Made by a program: the position numbers and the translations under genes
The notes under the pieces: model-generated
What the model saw: only the letters and a program-made list of their open reading frames with translations
What the model was told of the DNA's origin: nothing
The model's database searches: none
Shown: piece after piece, positions 20,088 through 31,157 of the stretch
Layout of the letters: every line of letters begins with the position of its first letter
Numbering within the stretch: position 1 is the first letter of the stretch
Assembly (NCBI GenBank): GCA_019925095.2
Contig: CM034412.1
Coordinates: 1,922,001 to 1,986,000, forward strand
Origin: Dendrolimus kikuchii
Lineage: Eukaryota > Arthropoda > Insecta > Lepidoptera > Lasiocampidae
DNA length: 64,000 nt
Reading direction: 5' to 3'

Positions 20088-20338
20088 ACATACATACATA
20101 CATACATAACTTCACGCCAGTTCCCTTGCGGGGTAGGCACGAACAACAGAGTGCCATTTAGGCTTATTCTTACACACCTCACTTGCCTCTTTGACATTCA
20201 TAACTCTTGTCATGCAAGCTCGTCTGTTCTTAAGGCTCCTGACATCACCTTCTGCTAGTACACGATCAATTTGATCATGGAAGGTGTGTCGTGGCCTTCC
20301 ACGACTTCTGCATCCATCCACTTTTGCATTGTATATCT
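20088..20338 (-). pseudogene. RTE-B copy 7 with 10-bp target-site duplication
   Basis: Frame 20321-20112 covers 'MDGCRSRGRPRHTFHDQID' to 'ARELA'. Direct repeat 'gtccaaactt' at 20078-20087 and 20339-20348. Confidence 0.85.
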
Positions 20339-20506
20339 GTCCAAACTTGCTCTAACTAATATGTATAAGTCTATAAGTATATAGCAAAACAATACGTCTC
20401 GCGATGGTACAAAATAGGTGCAGTTCAGCAAATGCTAAGCAATTGCTTTTCAACAGCACCTTGGAATGAATGGGTGTCGCACTGTCATTTATTTAAACAT
20501 ATAATA

Positions 20507-20826
20507 CTAGTGGTTCCAGCAGACGTTGTCCTGCCCTGAAATAATGAAATCTAGAACCCGATTCTAGCGCCACCTTCCGGGTCTAATTGTGAATCTAAAC
20601 CACCCCGGTCCCGCTCAAACACTAAGTTTTTAACACCTTGAGTTGCATTATTGAAGTTTTAGTGGATCTCCCTAATTTCTTCTAGTAATAAATAGAGCCT
20701 AATCTGACATGATGTAGCATTCTAATGGTGAAAGAATTTTTGAAATCGGTCTAGTAGTTTTTGAGTTTATTCGTTACAAACATACAAAAATACAAATCTT
20801 TCCTCTTTATAATATTAGTATAAACG
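20507..20826 (-). mobile_element. HelB, copy 3
   Basis: 3' end on plus 'ctagtggttccagcagac', module 'agcgccaccttccgggtc', 5' end near 'ataatattagtata'. Confidence 0.65.
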
Positions 20827-20890
20827 AATAATAACTATTAGCTATATAGATATACATATGTCGGTATGTGGCGGAACTTACTTTATTTTA

Positions 20891-21037
20891 TAGCTTGAGT
20901 TCAGCATACAGGCAGATGGTCCACCTGATGGAAAGCGGTTACCATTGCCTATGGACATTTGCACCACCAAAAGTCCTAAAAATGCGCTGCTGCTCTCTAA
21001 AGGGAGACTGGAATCTGGCCACTAATGTCGGAACACT
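20891..21037 (-). mobile_element. Element A, 5'-truncated copy
   Basis: Tail end to 'ccactaatgtcggaacac' only. Confidence 0.8.
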
Positions 21038-21972
21038 TTGTGAATACGCATGCGCGTAGGGTAGTTGGGTGAGGAGAATTAAAATATGGTGTTCATACAA
21101 ACTCTAATATTCAACTAAATGAAGAAACACAATAATGCAAGTACTTATAGTAATTCATTTATCCAACTCATAATGACAATCCACCGGATACGTAACGTGC
21201 ACGTAAGATTGTAAAATATTAACAATTTAACAGATTCTCTTCTCAAAAACTAATGATCTCTTATATATAGTGTATTATTTATGACTAATGAACACTAATG
21301 CTGTTACGCTTTCTGTTCTTTATGACATAATCAAATAATGAAGCACACTAGCGCCCGGTGTTGTCAGAGTGACATTGACAACTGACAGCTCTACACTGCC
21401 ACTCCAAAAACAGTAACCGATTACCGTCCAGAAATTTTAATATTTGTAGAATTATTATCGAAGTGTCTTCACATGTAATACATAGAATCATAACAAAAAA
21501 TAATAATTAGTACATAGAGATATATAATAACAAGTAAATATAGAGGTTGCTTGTCTATCTGTCTTAAAATCCCAATAATGTAACGTTATTGACTGTTTCG
21601 GAAAACTAATCCGAATGAGAGAAAATCACATAGAAACAAGACTCTTCCAATTACAGAAGTTTCGCGAACGCGGCACAATTTATTATAATTTCTAACTGTG
21701 TATATAATATTAGTTTATGTATTTACTAATATGAAATATGCTGTCTGTGTGTTTATCACATAACTTGTAGTATGAGGAAATCTTTTTTTGTGCGACGATG
21801 GCAACCAGGCAGACGACATATATAATGGTATGTGGTTATCGTCACTCATATACGCCTGCAGCGCCAGACGCGAAGGTAGCCCGGTGTCAGCCGTTACGGT
21901 GGGATATGGGCGGAGAGGCTAAGTCATGTACCAGTAGCCCTGCCATAAGGCCTCCCGGCCGTGGTACGCACC
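21038..21972. other. Unassigned; LINE-tail-like text at 21798-21850
   Basis: 'ggcagacgacatatataatg' and 'gtggttatcgtc' resemble the inverted LINE 3' tail seen in A and U. The rest is AT-rich and unrecognised. Confidence 0.35.
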
Positions 21973-22140
21973 ATGGTCGGGAGCTCCACCGGATGGGACG
22001 TTGTCTCCTCCTTCTGCGAGCAAGTCATGTTTGCGAAGGAGGAGGCGGAACGAGAGCGTGAGCGTAATTCCCTGCTCCGCTCCCGCCAAAGGAGGACGCG
22101 CCGGCGCCGGAGGTCGGATAGTGACCTTCGGCCGCCGTAA
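21973..22140 (+). pseudogene. R1-type LINE ORF2 C-terminus (55 codons to stop)
   Basis: From ATG 21973 to TAA 22138-22140 the frame reads 'GWDVVSSFCEQVMFAKEEAE' then a run of arginine and glutamate ending 'SDLRPP'. A 'GW...V..FCE.VM..KE.AER.RE' tail before a basic end is what I know from R1-clade LINE polyproteins of insects. The upstream part in this frame has stops (21946), so only the extreme C-terminus survives. Confidence 0.55.
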
Positions 22141-23459
22141 GCATGCCCCTAGGGGTATAGGGGTTCTCACTCACCCGCACATGCCGTCGAGATGAGAGCG
22201 CGAGTGTTCCGCGCGTGCTCATCTCTCTTCCCGTGGGGCGCGTTACAGACCGCCCCACGCATGGATTAGAACTAGAAGTAGCCAGAGGCCACGTCCCCTG
22301 GCATAGGAAGAGGCCCAGTGAGGGGGGCCCACGCCTGCCAGGGCACGTGGAGTTGGAAAGCCCGCATTCACGTAGCCCTGGCACAAGGCGCAGGACGGAA
22401 CACCTAGGGGCTTTAGGGGGTATCCTTAACTATGGAGTGATAATAACTTCTTTAGTTCTGTGTAGAGGTGCTAGTGCTACCCTGACCTGGCGAATCCCAC
22501 ACACCGGCCGCAACGTTTCCCCTTCGCGCGGCTTATGGTCCTTAATCGAATTTCCCGTGGTAAAAAAAGGATGCTGTAAGAGAGATGGGATAAAGGGGAT
22601 GAGATAGAAGGATCAGAGAGGAGGAATGGCATGAAGGGGATGGGACAGGTGAATGGAATAGTGGCTATGAACGATAAGGTGTTTATCGTTCAGATACTGG
22701 TCTAGAGATGGCACTGCACTGAGTTTGCACGCGCAACTTATTGATAATGGTGGATCAACATTCCACTCCATGTAGGAGGCGCTCTATGAGCCGTCGCCGT
22801 CAGGACCATCGGATTTGTCTTTGGTTTCCAAGGTCCTGACATACGGCGTCGAGATAGATGAGAGGTGGTTTAATTGGTAGGTCCGAGCATGCCATCCGGA
22901 GTCCGACACTACCCTACTATTGTCCCCGATCGGTAGGGTGTCTATGATGGATTACACCTCGTAAACAAAAAGGAGAATGGAATAGGTGGACGACCCCCGC
23001 CGGCTTACTTTCAGAATACCGTGGGGTCGGTGGGGTCCCTGGGGGTGACATAAAAAATCCCTTAATAATAACTTGTATATTGGAGTCTTCCTTGAGACAA
23101 ACCTTAGGTCAAATACACAAAATAATAAAACGTAAAGATTATTATAGAACAGCGACATTTAGTGGGCGATCAACCAAAACAATTTCTCTAGTGGTGTGGA
23201 GGGTTTAACAATAGGGATATAGGAAAGTAGGCCATGGGAACTCACACTCATCGTGAGAAACAGGATAAGCTCAAGGCTAATCGTTTAATGTCCATATTCT
23301 TTCTATAAGAGCGTGCTATCACGCCGATCAAGCCGGTTCTAAGGGCTGTAACCAAGATCGTGATTCCAGCATGGCTGTAGTACGTCAGGAAATTATGAAG
23401 TGGAGTTTAACTAGCTTTATTAAGGTAGTTTTCTACGTTATATTAGTTTATAATTGCGT
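22141..23459. repeat. GC-rich LINE 3' UTR-like stretch and unassigned sequence
   Basis: 22141-23060 is GC-rich with small stems such as 'gtggggcg'/'cgccccac' (22233-22260), consistent with the 3' UTR of an R1-type LINE. The 130-codon frame at 22215-22607 has no recognised domain and lies in this UTR-like text. 23060-23459 is AT-rich and unrecognised. Confidence 0.35.
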
Positions 23460-23989
23460 TGGGAGTATGGCTTGTGGCTACAGGCACTACTCTCGGCTAA
23501 TTTGGGCACTTTTCTAAATGATATCACGTTTAGGGTAAGTGCCTGCATTCGCCTAGGGACGACCTTTGTTGTCCCACAGCGTTGTCGGTGTAGAGATAAG
23601 GTAGAGCGCCTAGGTTACCATGGTTTATCGTGTATCAGGATTGACGGCAGAATTCCACGTCATACAACACTTAATGACACAATCTATCGGGCTCTAGTCA
23701 CCGCCGGGGTAACTGCTGTTTTAGAACCGAATGGCTTATGCCGCGACGATGACAAGATACCCGATGGAATGTCATTGGTGGCCCTGGAAGATGAGTCACT
23801 CCTTAGAATGGGACGCGTCTTGCGTCGATACTTTGGCAGCGTCCTATCTTGCAGCCACTAACAAGTCTACTGCAGCTGCTGTATAACAGGAGGCCCTAAA
23901 ATGCCGCAAATACTCTGCCATCGGAAATGGCTATATATTTGCGGCTTTAGGGGTCGAGTCCCTGGGACCATGGGGCCTGAGGCGCACAA
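23460..23989 (+). pseudogene. Retroelement C-terminal domain with frameshift
   Basis: The frame to 23861 has 'RLGTTF', a cysteine pair 'RCRCRD', 'GYHGLSC' and 'NGLCRDDDKIPDGMSL'. I recognise the 'HGLSC' plus 'PDG' pattern as a domain found after reverse transcriptase in several animal retroelements, but cannot name the clade. At about 23785 the homologous reading moves to another frame ('WDASCVDTLAASY', later 'GVESLGPWG') with an internal stop near 23884, so it is dead. Element A interrupts it at 23990. Confidence 0.5.
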
Positions 23990-24241
23990 GGTGGTAGTGT
24001 ATTTGCCCGACTGGATGGCTACCACCCCTGGTTTAGAGTATGCCGTCATAACAACCTTGAGTTGTGTACAACAATGCCCACAACACTAATGTTGTGGGCA
24101 TTAGTGACCAGGTTCCAGTCTCCCTTAAGAGAGCAGCAGCGCATTTGTAGCCTTTGGTGTTGCAAATGTCCATAGGCGATGGTAACCGCTTTCCATCATA
24201 TGGGCCGTCTGCCTGTCTGCTGAACTCATTCAATAAAAAAA
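23990..24241 (+). mobile_element. Element A, 5'-truncated, with palindromic insertion
   Basis: Starts at 'ggtggtagtgtatttgcc'. Bases of the consensus at 'gttccggc' are replaced by a 30-bp palindrome at 24073-24102, arms 'aatgcccacaac' and its complement. Confidence 0.85.
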
Positions 24242-24480
24242 ACATGCTTTATCAAGACATAGCCAAACGTCTGGTGAATGTCTCATGTGACCAAAAGACT
24301 GGTCTATAGCTCAGGCAGGCATTAGCCTTGGCATTCAGAGGTAATGTGGCTAGCCTTTTGGACACGTTTCTAACTGACAGCGGGCTGGTACTAGATTTTA
24401 TAGTTTAATTTTAATTTGTATATATAAGTTTAGTTTTAGTTTACAATTATTTTTATGTATAAACCACTAAAGTAATAGAC
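24242..24480. repeat. LINE 3' UTR-like fragment
   Basis: 'tagccttttggacacgtttc' and 'ggctggtactagattttat' resemble 48135-48190 ('ccagccttttgggtacg', 'ggcctggtattggattttc'). No coding. Confidence 0.45.
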
Positions 24481-24703
24481 CACAGACGTCTCCAGTCAGC
24501 TGAGATGAGAATATTAAGATGGATGTGTGCCATTGTGTGGTGTTACAAGAATGGATAAGGTAAGAAATGAGTACTTATATTTCAATTTTCCACCCGCGAT
24601 TGAAAAATTGAGAGGAAGAAGACTAAGCAGGTATAGGCATGTTTAATGAGGAGGGATGAAAGTTTTATTACAGAAAGAATGTTAAATTGGAAGATTGATA
24701 GAT

Positions 24704-25021
24704 TTAAAAAAAAAAAATTATTGCAGCAGTTTAGTACACAGGCAGACGTCCCACTTGATGGAAAGTGGTTACCATCGCCTATGGACATTTGCAATACCAA
24801 AGGTGCTACAAATGCGCTGCTGCTCTCTTAAGGGAGACTGGAACCTGGTTACTAATGCCGGAACACAACTCAAGGTTGTTATGGCGACATACTTTAGACC
24901 AGGGGTGGTAGTCATCCAGTCGAGCAAATGCCCTACCGCCTGGCTGTGGGTTGTTTTGTCGCCTCTTACGACAGGCCGCCCGGCCGCAAGAAATTGTATT
25001 CTTTCACTGAACCTGCACAGA
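24704..25021 (-). mobile_element. Element A copy with 8-bp target-site duplication
   Basis: Full length. Direct repeat 'tgatagat' at 24696-24703 and 25022-25029, which defines both ends: A-tail side 'aaaaattattgcagcag' and the other end 'gaacctgcacaga'. Confidence 0.9.
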
Positions 25022-25135
25022 TGATAGATAGTAGAAGTGTACAAATAGACCAAAAAATAGACAGAGAGATTGTTTTAAGACTAACATGATGATATATGAT
25101 GTGAAAGCAGACGTATGATAGAATAGAGGAGCATG

Positions 25136-25430
25136 TGTTGGCGCGGGTGGGAGCGGGGATAAAAGATAAGGAAAGGACTTACAGGATAGGTCGCCACACC
25201 AAACACGCTACGAACGATGCGGGTTTCGCAGCGGCAGCCACGTCTTCCTCGTGATCCTTTCTTCACGTCTTGCGGTTCCTTCGTCGAGTGGACCAGCTGG
25301 GTACCTTCCAGCACGCGGGTTGATATAAGCGGATGTAAAATGCGGCACAAGATACAAAACGCGGTGAGATTTTCGCGAAGCAGCGGCGCGAACAGCGGTC
25401 GGACGTAGATTATGTCAGATTACATAGTGA
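25136..25430 (-). other. GC-rich insert with open frame and splice-donor-like end
   Basis: On the minus strand the frame is open for about 80 codons from near 25428, then meets 'cct|gtaagtcctttcc' near 25168, a good match to a splice donor. The protein contains 'RGRRGCRCETRIVRSVFG' but no domain I know. It separates the two parts of RTE-S. It could be a captured host exon, part of a mobile element, or chance. Confidence 0.35.
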
Positions 25431-25503
25431 CAGATGCGACGAAAGAAGAAAGAAACAAAGAGACAAACCCCGAATAATTGGGACAGGTGAAAGAAAAGAG
25501 AAT

Positions 25504-25874
25504 TATTTTTATGTACATAACCTTACATATGGCAATACTAAGGACAATCGCAGTCGGGAGCTGTGAGTTAATCTAGTCGAGAAAGTTGTATGTGGATCGA
25601 TATATTATTAATTGCCGCCAATTGTCTCCAGTCCCCAGACCCGAGGGACTTAAGACGGATCGGTCCATTTATAATTATCTCAAACTGCTGTTAATTCAGT
25701 TTCTCGCGGTATTATAAGAGAGAGTAGTATTTTGCTTTCCAGTGTCGTTTCGTCCGTCCATTTTGCTGCGGAGTTTCTTGTCGCTTCTTCTCCTTAAACA
25801 GCGATAATACATTGAGAAGCGGTCTACATAGAATTGGAAGTAGATTTAATTATTAATTTATATGTACGACCTTC
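25504..25874. other. Unassigned; element C fragment at 25745-25820
   Basis: 'gcggagtttcttgtcgcttc' then 'gagaagcggtc' is an inverted, decayed piece of the C body. Confidence 0.4.
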
Positions 25875-26020
25875 AAAATTGAAGAAAAAAGAGCTGGACG
25901 AATTATGTGAAGGATAACATGATGATTTGTGGTGTGACAGAGGGCGTATGTCAGAATAGAAGCAAAAGACATATAGTGCTGACTCTAAGTAATTGAGACA
26001 AGGTGAAACAAAAGAGAGTA
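25875..26020 (+). pseudogene. RTE-S, copy 2 (extreme C-terminus)
   Basis: Reads 'YVKDNMMICGVTEGVCQNRS' then 'LTLSN' and stop, followed by 'gagacaaggtgaaacaaaag', the 3' end shared with copy 1. Confidence 0.55.
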
Positions 26021-26080
26021 ATATATGACCTTCAAAAAATATTCTTCAATGGAACAACTATACTTCATTTTTACTAGCAA

Positions 26081-26360
26081 GAGTTCAACACACAGTCCAC
26101 CTGATGGAAAACGGTCACCATCACCTATAGACATTTTTAACACTAAGGTACAACCTACGTGCTGCTGCTCTGTAAGGGAGATTGAAACCTGGCCACTAAT
26201 ACCGGAACACAACTCAAGCTTATTATGGCGGCATATTCTAGACCTGGAGTGGTAGCCATCCAGGCAAATATCCACCACCTGGCTGTGGGTTCTTTTATCG
26301 CCTCCTACGACAGGCCTTCCCAATGCAGGAAATTATATTCTTATTCCGTTCCTGCATGGA
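26081..26360 (-). mobile_element. Element A copy, diverged
   Basis: Recognisable over its full length but with many substitutions, so probably older than most copies. Confidence 0.8.
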
Positions 26361-26912
26361 TATATATGAGATAGAGCAGTTTTCGAGAAAAATTTTTGTG
26401 ACGTATAGACTAGCGTGAAGAAAATAGAAGAGGAACCCTAAAGAGAAGACTAAGAAGAAACATCACGTGTTTCATATGCAATATTTATTTCATATGAAAT
26501 AAAATGTACGCAATACGCTGAAGGAATTGTGTACCGTCGTAGGCACATAAATCTCGGTGTCCCAACTCGGGTAAATGAAGAGTGCTGTGTTTGCGCAAGC
26601 GAGGTCACATTGTCCTCAATGGCTGGGATGATATTAAAAATTCAAGAAGAGGATATTTGCTAATGGAATAATGGTAGTGTAGCGAGTTTGTTTTCGTTTT
26701 TAAGAAGTAATGTTTTTCTTGGATTTCGTTGCCATTTTTCAGTCCTGGATCTTGAAATTTTTTCAAACTTGCTCGCTTATATTTTTACAATAATCATCAT
26801 CAACATTTCAGCCATCAGATGCCCACCGATTGACATAGGCCCCCCGGAAAGAACGCCATAGTGATCAGTATATTGCTGCTCTGGGGTTTATTATTGCATG
26901 CCTACGCGCACT
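26361..26912. other. Unassigned; RTE-type tail at 26793-26860 (minus)
   Basis: 'catcatcaacatttcagcc' followed by 'gacataggccccccggaaag' is the inverted 3' end type of an RTE-like LINE with (ATG)n tail. Confidence 0.4.
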
Positions 26913-26914
26913 GG

Positions 26915-27405
26915 AATAGTACATTATGGTACTAGTGTGTAACATTGGTGATTACCGCCGAGGCGCCATTGAGATTCTTAAGAGAGCCGAGGACGGTAAT
27001 CATCAATACACACGTGTATCATACGACGTTTTTCAACACACTTGTGAATAAAATAACAACAAATACTCATTTTATTTAGTAGATAAAAAAAAGTTATATA
27101 TGAGTGAAAGTTTTATTTATTAAACACGTACGAGTTAAAATTATCTATTTAAATAAGAAGTTGCATGAAATGAGCAAGCAATAGGAACATTAATTTATTT
27201 GTTCTATAGAACACGATCTTTTTTTTTTGAATAAAAACTTTTTTAAGAACAAAGCAACTCAACCAATAAAATTTAAAAAAAAAATCTATAACTCACTAGT
27301 GAGTTATAATGTTTTTTACTCACAGTTTGATAATGGGTGTCATTCTGTGCCTAATTGCGGTGACCATAGAGCCACTTTATGAGCAAGTGTGTTGAAAAAG
27401 TAATT
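26915..27405 (+). mobile_element. Element G, copy 2
   Basis: Long form; lacks 'cgagccgtaggcgagggt' in the first hairpin but keeps the 60-base internal segment missing from copy 1. Confidence 0.75.
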
Positions 27406-27713
27406 TATGTGCTTAAAATACTGGACGTCTCAGTGGTAGAAGTTGCGTTTCTTGTATATGCTACGTACGTATATGTATATTATTTATGATTATACTTTCA
27501 TGCTTCGCAATGATGTAATCTCTGCCGTGACAGTACCTTAAGAGCTCAGCGGAAGACCAGCGCTGGTTTTAAAAGACCAGCATTATGCTGAGACTGATGG
27601 CCTTTTTAGGACAAGATCATGTTACTTTTGTTCTAAATTAGTTAACAATTATACCTACACTATCCAATGTCCTGAATAAAATTATTATCTTTCTTCTGTT
27701 AGTGATTATTATT
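27406..27713. other. LINE 3' UTR-like stretch
   Basis: 'agctcagcggaagaccagcg' and 'attatgctgag' recur at 7430, 32010 (inverted) and 48725 near LINE tails. No coding. Confidence 0.4.
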
Positions 27714-27984
27714 TATCCGTGCAGGAACGGAGAAAGAATACAATTTCCTGCGGCCGGGCGGCCTGTCGTAAGAGGCGACAAAACAACCCACAGCCAGGTG
27801 GTAGGGCATTTGCCCTACTGGATGGCTACCACCTCTGGTCTAAATTATGCAGCCATAACAACCTTGTGTTGTGTTCCGGCATTAGTGGCATTAGTGGTGT
27901 TACAGATGTCTATAGGCGACAGTAACCACTTTCCATCACAGTCGGGCCGTCAGCCCGTCTCCTGTATTCCAGCAATAAAAAAAA
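27714..27984 (+). mobile_element. Element A copy with internal deletion
   Basis: About 45 bases are missing between 'ggcattagtggcattagtg' and 'gtgttacagatgtc', apparently by slippage between direct repeats. Confidence 0.85.
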
Positions 27985-28231
27985 TACTGAGCAATGAACT
28001 CAATAATCCCGGGAAGGTTATATGACCGCTTTAGTAAGTTAATAACTAAGAAACACTGTACCGCGTTGTTAGATGATACGTTAGTCCCTTTTTGGTAAGC
28101 CTGCGTCACTTGTATTGAATAACCCATTCACGAGAAACCTTTTCAAGGGCAGAATATATTGTTACTCGTAACATACTCGAGACTGCCAGTGGGCTTTGTT
28201 CACGCAAACTCCAGATGTGTATTAAAATCTA
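27985..28231. other. Unassigned sequence
   Basis: Nothing recognised. Confidence 0.3.
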
Positions 28232-29077
28232 CTAGTGGTCGTCCGTGGTCGAAATTCAACCGTAATAATTAAATTAAATTATAAGTTTGAACATTATTCT
28301 GTCGCGGCACGATTTACAGCAGGCAGGTACACACCGGTCCAGTCAAGTATGATATCACTACGGCGCCGGTGTGTACACGCAATATCAAAATTGCCTATGA
28401 CAAACGCTCAATTGTCTACGGCCAACCGCCAATATTCGAAAATTCAAGAATGGAACGACGACGAACAACTTTACGCGCAAGAAAAATTATTGTAAATTCG
28501 CAAAATATTGAAAATATACGCATTTCAAGCAAAAGGGTGCTTCATTGAAGACTTCCTACGCTTCAGGTTCTATTGTCCAAGACTATACTTCTATAATCAC
28601 AGATTTCGCCAAAGTTACACTGTTAATTTGACTTTAACAATAAACAAAAGAATGTATATGCGCGTGTGTGTCAAATACATGGTAGTGTGTGTAATGTTTT
28701 TTTATTTGATTTAGGGCCGCTTGCATAAGGTTGCTTAAATATATTTAAGAAAGACAAAACGTATATAACACCCTTAAATACATTTTGCGTCTTGCACAAT
28801 GTAAAATTTGCCGCTAAATATGTTTAAAGAACTGTCAATACGTTCTGTGTAAAACGAATTTAGGCAGTTTAATCAGATTAACTAATTTTATTTAAAGGCG
28901 ATCGTTATGCAAACGACCCTTAATGAATTTTTTATGCATAATTAAAAAAAAAAAATTAGCATTCTGCACTCTTTCTCTATATAAACTATAAGTGTGCGAA
29001 ATTTCGTACTACTCCGTCCGCGCAATTTTCGTAAAAAGGGGTACAAAGTTGTTGCTGTGTTTTTGCTTCACGTACCA
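28232..29077 (-). mobile_element. HelE, copy 2 (longer internal region)
   Basis: CTAG terminus at 28232-28235 after A. It has extra internal sequence (about 28300-28570 and 28720-28960) absent from copies 1 and 3, so it may be closer to the parent element, but I see no Rep/helicase coding. It gives the empty sites for RTE-B copy 5 and HelB copy 1. Confidence 0.7.
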
Positions 29078-29318
29078 CTAGCAGTTCAACACCATAGCCC
29101 GGTACTTTTTGTTCTCAATTCCCACAACAGTCCTACACTGGCCGGGGCTTGTCCTTGGGTGCATTATTATATGGCGTAGACAGGGATAATCGCCGGTCAG
29201 TGTCACGCCACGTTTGCATTAAATTTGGTGGTCGTGGTCTCTACAGACATAGAAAATAATGATAATTATTTATTGAAGTTACTGACTTAACTTTAGTTAA
29301 TTTACCCTCGTATAGTTC
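29078..29318. other. Unassigned sequence
   Basis: Nothing recognised beyond the target of H1. Confidence 0.3.
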
Positions 29319-29614
29319 GTTCGGCTGGGCGTAACTATGTTCTAAATCTCAGCCTTTCCAACACATTCAAAGCGCAGGGTCGTCAGGGAGGAGGGGTTTT
29401 TTAGTGGGTATTGGGGTTGCTCGCCCGTGAAGCAACGCTCGGAGTCTTCCACACTATTCTGTGACGTCGATCGCGGACGGAGCGCTGCCAAGAGCATACT
29501 ATTGCTGCAGTGTTATCGCCCCCGACCGACGCGTGTCGTTCCCCTAGCAATGACCCAGTTTGTGCGTAAATCGGTTAAGCATTTTCCCTCGCCTCAAAAC
29601 AAAAAAAAAAAAAA
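29319..29614 (+). mobile_element. Element H, copy 1 (A-tailed, 15-bp target-site duplication)
   Basis: About 295 bp from 'ggctgggcgtaactatg' to a 15-base A run. Direct repeat 'accctcgtatagttc' at 29304-29318 and 29615-29629. Copy 2 (54315) shares the same 5' start, so it is a full unit and not a truncated LINE. No tRNA A/B boxes seen. I infer a SINE or short LINE derivative moved by target-primed reverse transcription. Confidence 0.85.
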
Positions 29615-29629
29615 ACCCTCGTATAGTTC

Positions 29630-30015
29630 ATTATTTATTTTGCACTAATAAAGTATTAGTATTATATTTAATTAAGCCCCTCCCGTAATTAATATAATCA
29701 AATTATATCTTCTGTACTTGAACATTCGAATCAAATCGTATTAATCACAAATAATATATCAAAGAAATATCATGTTATCCGTGTGTTGATCATTGAATTA
29801 GTCTTTTGATGTGTTATAAATGTGGATGAGATTAATTGAACTAAATATACTTTGTTGGGTATTATTTAATAGCTCTATATGTTCATTTTAGTGGAATAAA
29901 TTTACATTTTACTTTATACTCGTTTAGTGATGTACGAATTATCGTATTCGCGAGTATTCGCGTGCTTTTGATATTCGTATTTGTAAGTAACGTTACGAAT
30001 TTTCGATGAATGTAT
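29630..30015. other. Unassigned AT-rich sequence
   Basis: 'cgaattatcgtattcgcg' repeats loosely near 29935-29970; otherwise nothing. Confidence 0.3.
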
Positions 30016-30267
30016 TTTTTTATCGCAGGAGTTCAGCAGACAGGCAGACGGCCCACTTGATGGAAAGCGGTTACCATCGCCTATGGACATTTGCAACACC
30101 AAAGGCGCTACAAATGCGCTGCTGTTCTCTTAAGGGAAACTGGAATCTAGTCACTAATGCCGGAACACAACTCAAGGTTGTTATGGCGACATACTTTAGA
30201 CCAGGGATGGTAGACAGGCCGCCCGGCCGTAGAAAATTGTATTCTTTCTCCGTTCCTGCACGGATAA
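30016..30267 (-). mobile_element. Element A copy with internal deletion
   Basis: About 60 bases missing between 'ccagggatggtag' and 'acaggccgcccgg'; both termini intact. Confidence 0.85.
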
Positions 30268-30710
30268 AACTTCAAGGGACAAGTGGAAAAACGCAACAAA
30301 ATTTTAACTTGAAGTTTGATTGCTAATGTACTTGTCTACTATGTGTCCCAGCACACATTTCGAATTTTCGCAGGTTTACTACAAATTATGATTTGGTTAG
30401 GTTAGGTACATTTTAATGAACGCATTTTTATTTAAAGACATTTTATTTTATCAAACAAAGAAACTGAATTCGATCCGGAACCAAAAAACGCATCCATAGT
30501 CTACTCTAAAATTATGTCGCCTCTCACGACGTCTAGTCTAAATTTATGCCGCTCCTCCACGTGGCCGTAACGCTTTTTCGTGACAGAAAAATCCCAAGAC
30601 CCCCCCTATATAGAAGTTACATGTCAAAAAATTGTGTTAAAATATAATTGCTTCAAATGTATCACAAGCGCCCGTCTTTATTATTTTAAGATGTTAAAGT
30701 ATTAGTATGG
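30268..30710. other. Unassigned sequence
   Basis: Nothing recognised. Confidence 0.3.
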
Positions 30711-30803
30711 CGGTAGGGCACCTGGCTGTGGGTTGTTTTGTCGCCTCTTACGACAGGCCACCCGGCCGCAGGAAATTGTATTCTTTCTCCGTTGCTGCGC
30801 GGT
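30711..30803 (-). mobile_element. Element A, 5' end fragment
   Basis: Only the outermost 95 bases of the 5' end survive. Confidence 0.8.
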
Positions 30804-31157
30804 ATTTGACAGACGAAGAGGATATTATATATGGAATGATGCATTATCGATTGACTGTCTATTTGTCTGTGTCTGTCTGTGTATTTTTTTGCTTCTATTT
30901 CTCAAAGGGAAATCTGTTTGCGGACACCCCGCCGCACTGAGACTACGGCGGTACAGTGTGGGACTCATAGCCAGATGGGCTGTCGTAATGCCCAGTAAAA
31001 CCCCTTGTTCTCCTCCTGTCACCATAAGTCGGGGCCCCGGAACGTGCGCAATTTTTTCGCAGCGACCTTGACAAATTAAAAATTGTAATTAAAAATGGGC
31101 CACGTATTGTAGGTACGTTCCCTAAATTAATAATTAAATTAATAATTATTAATTAAA
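30804..31157. other. Unassigned sequence
   Basis: A frame at 30733-31071 runs through the A fragment and has no domain. Confidence 0.3.

Larger units (their letters stand above)
24481..25503 (+). pseudogene. RTE-S LINE C-terminus, copy 1, split by element A and a GC-rich insert
   Basis: Text before element A reads 'HRRLQSAEMRILRWMC' and, in a shifted frame, 'KLRGRRLSRYRHV' and 'RRDESFITERML'; after it comes 'RDCFKTNMMIYDVKADV' and stops. These are the standard landmarks 'EMRMLRWMCG', 'RWFGHV', 'RRD' and 'DCVK.DM' of the region after the reverse transcriptase in RTE-like LINEs. Frameshifts and stops make it dead. A 3' end resembling copy 2 ('aattgggacaggtgaaag') occurs at 25478. Confidence 0.65.

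Noticed and set aside
20088..20338. RTE-B C-terminal frames as a conserved small protein family
   Set aside because: All copies are 5' truncated at different points with target-site duplications, as expected for dead LINE insertions.
22215..22607. 130-codon open frame as a gene
   Set aside because: It lies in GC-rich LINE 3' UTR-like sequence, has biased composition and no recognisable domain; overlapping frames are equally open on the other strand.
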